The notes beneath the pieces were generated by a model. That model saw only the letters and a program-made list of their open reading frames with translations. It had not been told where the DNA came from and searched no databases. Below are positions 61,573 to 64,000 of a stretch of DNA of 64,000 nucleotides, piece after piece; within the stretch, counting starts at the first letter, position 1; every line of letters starts with the position of its first letter. Where the stretch lies: the NCBI RefSeq assembly GCF_020080835.1, contig NC_058165.1, positions 12,273,961-12,337,960 of the forward strand. The letters run 5' to 3'. This stretch comes from Cotesia glomerata (Eukaryota; Arthropoda; Insecta; Hymenoptera; Braconidae). The position numbers were made by a program, and so were the translations under genes.

Positions 61573-61953
61573 TCGCTATGAGGTGCGACTGCAGCGCCAG
61601 ACAAAATATGAACTACAGGGGGCTGTCATAAAATTTTTTTATACGTATGGCAATAGCAAGAAAAATAAAAATAAATAAATATTATAAATAATAGTAAAAA
61701 GAAAAGTTATAAAAAATATGTGAGACTTTTGTAATGATTGCAGTTTTGTTTTTAATAAAATGAATTAACAACAAGTAAGTATAATGATAAAAAATAATAA
61801 AGAATGCAGTAAACATTTAGGTTAAGTTATTTGATATTTATATCAAAGTCAAAAATGAAACTTATAAAAATTAAAATGAAAAAAAATAATTAAATAGTTA
61901 TATCAATGGAATATATTAATATTTATTTAATTAATGTAATTTTTATTTTTTAG
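61573..61953. other. 5' flank of the SWIM-YqaJ gene
   Basis: AT-rich, ending in a possible acceptor TTTTTATTTTTTAG at 61940-61953, so an earlier exon in the gap is possible. Confidence 0.4.
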
Positions 61954-61966
61954 TAACAAAAAAGCC

Positions 61967-63569
61967 ATGAATATTATTATAAAGACCGGATTTCAGTGTG
62001 TCACTCATCAAATTGAATTTCAGCCAGCAACAGTGAATAAGGGCAAAAATCTTGCTCTTGCAGAACATGTAAGAGATGTCGAAGAACACAGACGGAATAA
62101 TGATAGCTATTTAATAAAATCTCGAATTATTCGACAAGCCTCGGTCCACAGTACACCTTACATCACTTCATTGAACGTAATTTGAAATTTGATCATTTAT
62201 TTCGTCGTGGTAAAAATTATTAGAGTATTGTAATTAACAGATTTTTTCTATTATTTTTTTTTTAGATTAATTCTAAACGCCATGTGACGGATGTCCAATG
62301 TAATTGTGTATATAATCAGAGTAAAAAGTGCAAGCACGTCGCGGCGTTAATTTATTTTATTAACAATGAGGAAAGCGCTTCAAAAACCAGTCATGAGCAG
62401 CAGTGGGGCAAGCCGAGTGTACGTCAATTCACGAAAAATAAATATTCCAAAGGAGAGTATTTTAAAAATATAGTACCACACAAATATACCCAATTGCATG
62501 ATCCTCAAAAAGTTTCAATCACTGAATTGAAAAATGATTCACCCTTAAAACTAATAATACAAGCACAATTGAAAGAAAACAATAAACACACAGTGAGAAA
62601 CGTTATGAATTCGTTATTAGCGCAAGTTGAATTAAATTTGGAGAAAGAAGAATGCGCTGTGTGTATTGAAAATTTATTAATTTTCCAAGAGGAATATTTT
62701 ATTTATAAAAGTGAATATGAAATGGATAGTAAAATACGAGAGTTTTACCTAAAAAATGTGCAATTATCAGAACAGGAAATCGTCAATTTGTCTTGTCAAA
62801 CAGTTAAACAATCTTCCAGTAATAATTGGTTTAAAGCTCGACGGTTAAGAATTTCCGCAAGTTCTAATGTTCATAATATTAAAGTATTGAGTAGAAAACC
62901 AGTTGAAGCTTTAGTTTCAGATATGTTAAACCCTAGTAAAATTGACAGTGCTTCAACCAGATACGGTTTAAAAATGGAAACTCATGCCAAAGTTAAATAC
63001 CAAGAATTGACAAATTGTATTGTTAAACGTGTTGGAGTATTGGTCAGCAAATTTCAGCCTTGGCTTTGTGCAAGCCTGGATGGCGTTGTCACTGATGATG
63101 GCTCTATTTCAAAAATTGTAGAATTCAAATGTCCAAGTTCTTGCGAGAAGAAACCAATAATTAATACCATTGATAACTCAAGTAATGTTAAGTATTTACA
63201 ACTTATTGATAATAAGTTACAACTGAAGAAGACTGATCTTTATTATACACAAGTTCAAGTTCAAATGTATGTCAGTGGAATGAGCGTTTGTGATTTCTTT
63301 GTCTATTCACCTGTTGAAGATGGCAGTTTTTTGATTGGAGTTCATAGAGACGAAGATTTTTTAAAAACTGTGATTTTAAAAGCGAAAAATTCTATTTTGA
63401 ACATTATTTACCTGCTTTATACGCGACCTTAACTATTGAAGACAGTGATAAAGAAAATAATCATAACAATTGTGATAATACTGATAACTTAGATAGTAAT
63501 GAGGAAAATGATATTACAATGGAGAAACGAAGCTTTACTGAAAGTGATATTGAGAATATTTTTAAATAA
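61967..63569 (+). pseudogene. SWIM zinc finger plus YqaJ/lambda-exonuclease-like nuclease
   Basis: Exon 1 runs 61967-62176 (ATG, 70 codons, donor GTAATT) and exon 2 starts at 62266 after TTTTTTTTTAG, phase 0. The SWIM finger CNCVYNQSKKCKHVAALIYF (62302-62361) has the C-x-C..C-x-H pattern. The nuclease domain is at about 62815-63340: WFKARRLRISAS, YGLKMETHAKVKY (Glu), LCASLDGVV (Asp), VEFKCPSS (Glu-x-Lys) and YYTQVQVQMYVSG (Gln). This is the PD-(D/E)xK set of YqaJ-type viral recombinases. The frame ends at TAA 63430-63432 only because of a 1-base change near 63384. From there another frame continues YLPALYATL and an Asp/Asn-rich tail to TAA 63567-63569. The catalytic residues are all before the shift. 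Such SWIM-YqaJ proteins are widespread in invertebrates, often near mobile DNA. Confidence 0.8.
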
Positions 63570-64000
63570 TAATAACTTATTTTTTATAATACATAACTGC
63601 GTAAAAATAATTGGAATATTGTCATTGTTACCAACAAGTCAATTATTAGAAAATTAAGTAAAGATATATTATTCGTTACTTAAAATTTAATATTTATTAA
63701 GTTAAGTAAAGAGTATTGTTATTCGTTATAAAAATACCAATTTAAAAGAGTTTTAATTTAATATTCCTTACTAATATAAAAGTTGTAAAGAATGTTATTG
63801 TTTATTACAAGAATTTAAACAATTTATTCATTAATTTTACAATTTATTTACAATATCTTGGAAATTTAATTTTGTATGTCATCAAAATCCATAAAATAAA
63901 TACAGTTTTTATGAGTAATAAGATATTTTTTATCTCTCATTTTCAGCATCTTCTTTTATTAGAAATAATTGGAGGCTGTAAATTTACCAAAACACAACAA
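63570..64000. other. 3' flank, nothing recognised
   Basis: AT-rich, AATAAA-like signals near 63893. No gene seen before the window ends. Confidence 0.5.

Overview
This 64 kb window is an AT-rich, repeat-dense piece of an arthropod genome. An insect is most likely and a hymenopteran is my guess. The evidence is the mix of mobile elements (Ty3/gypsy with an env-position ORF, Helitron, P element, piggyBac MITE, R4/Dong-type and R1/Mino-Waldo-type non-LTR elements), short AT-rich spliceosomal introns with GTAAGT donors, and microsatellites. I see no certain ordinary host gene. Three 100-N runs (28796-28895, 53566-53665, 61473-61572) look like assembly gaps of unknown size, so joins across them are not reliable.

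Layout. 1-8919 is the 3' part of a Ty3/gypsy-family element: broken pol, a shortened env-like ORF, a cysteine-rich accessory ORF and the 3' LTR. It abuts a ~145 bp degenerate tandem repeat (8921-9430). 10271-24676 is best read as one Helitron-like element. It has a TC-type 5' end, an RPA70-like OB-fold gene (broken here) and a Rep/Pif1-helicase ORF (broken). It is split by a 3.7 kb R4/Dong-type retroelement that sits in a TTA microsatellite (16472-20193). 24.7-33 kb holds a tRNA-like sequence between 75 bp direct repeats, a ~510 bp satellite, a fold-back element and a possible small minus-strand gene. 33.8-39.9 kb is a stack of nested repeats: an older element with an internal CA run, two R1-clade Mino/Waldo-like copies at that CA run, and a piggyBac-type MITE. 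40-46 kb holds hairpins, LTR-like stretches and a 955 bp reading frame with a herpesvirus-tegument-like (C76/M48-type) deubiquitinase domain. 46.6-53.1 kb is a ~188 bp satellite, interrupted by a 3388 bp P element (30 bp TIRs, 8 bp target duplication) and by a small TIR element carrying a tRNA-like sequence.

53121-61472 is a second copy of the Helitron-like left half, starting at exactly the same TCCCTAC terminus as the copy at 10271 but with an unrelated left flank. Here the RPA70-like gene is intact (five exons, 278 codons), and a second, divergent RPA-like paralogue lies head-to-head on the minus strand. After a gap, 61967-63569 encodes a SWIM zinc finger plus YqaJ/lambda-exonuclease-like nuclease.

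How the genes fit together. Almost everything is mobile-element machinery. The most interesting unit is the Helitron-like module, with two single-strand-DNA-binding-type genes arranged divergently and, downstream, a rolling-circle Rep/helicase. A nuclease (YqaJ) and a viral-type deubiquitinase lie nearby, but no physical link between those two and the Helitron can be shown from this window. Functional calls rest on motifs read by eye; no database search was run.
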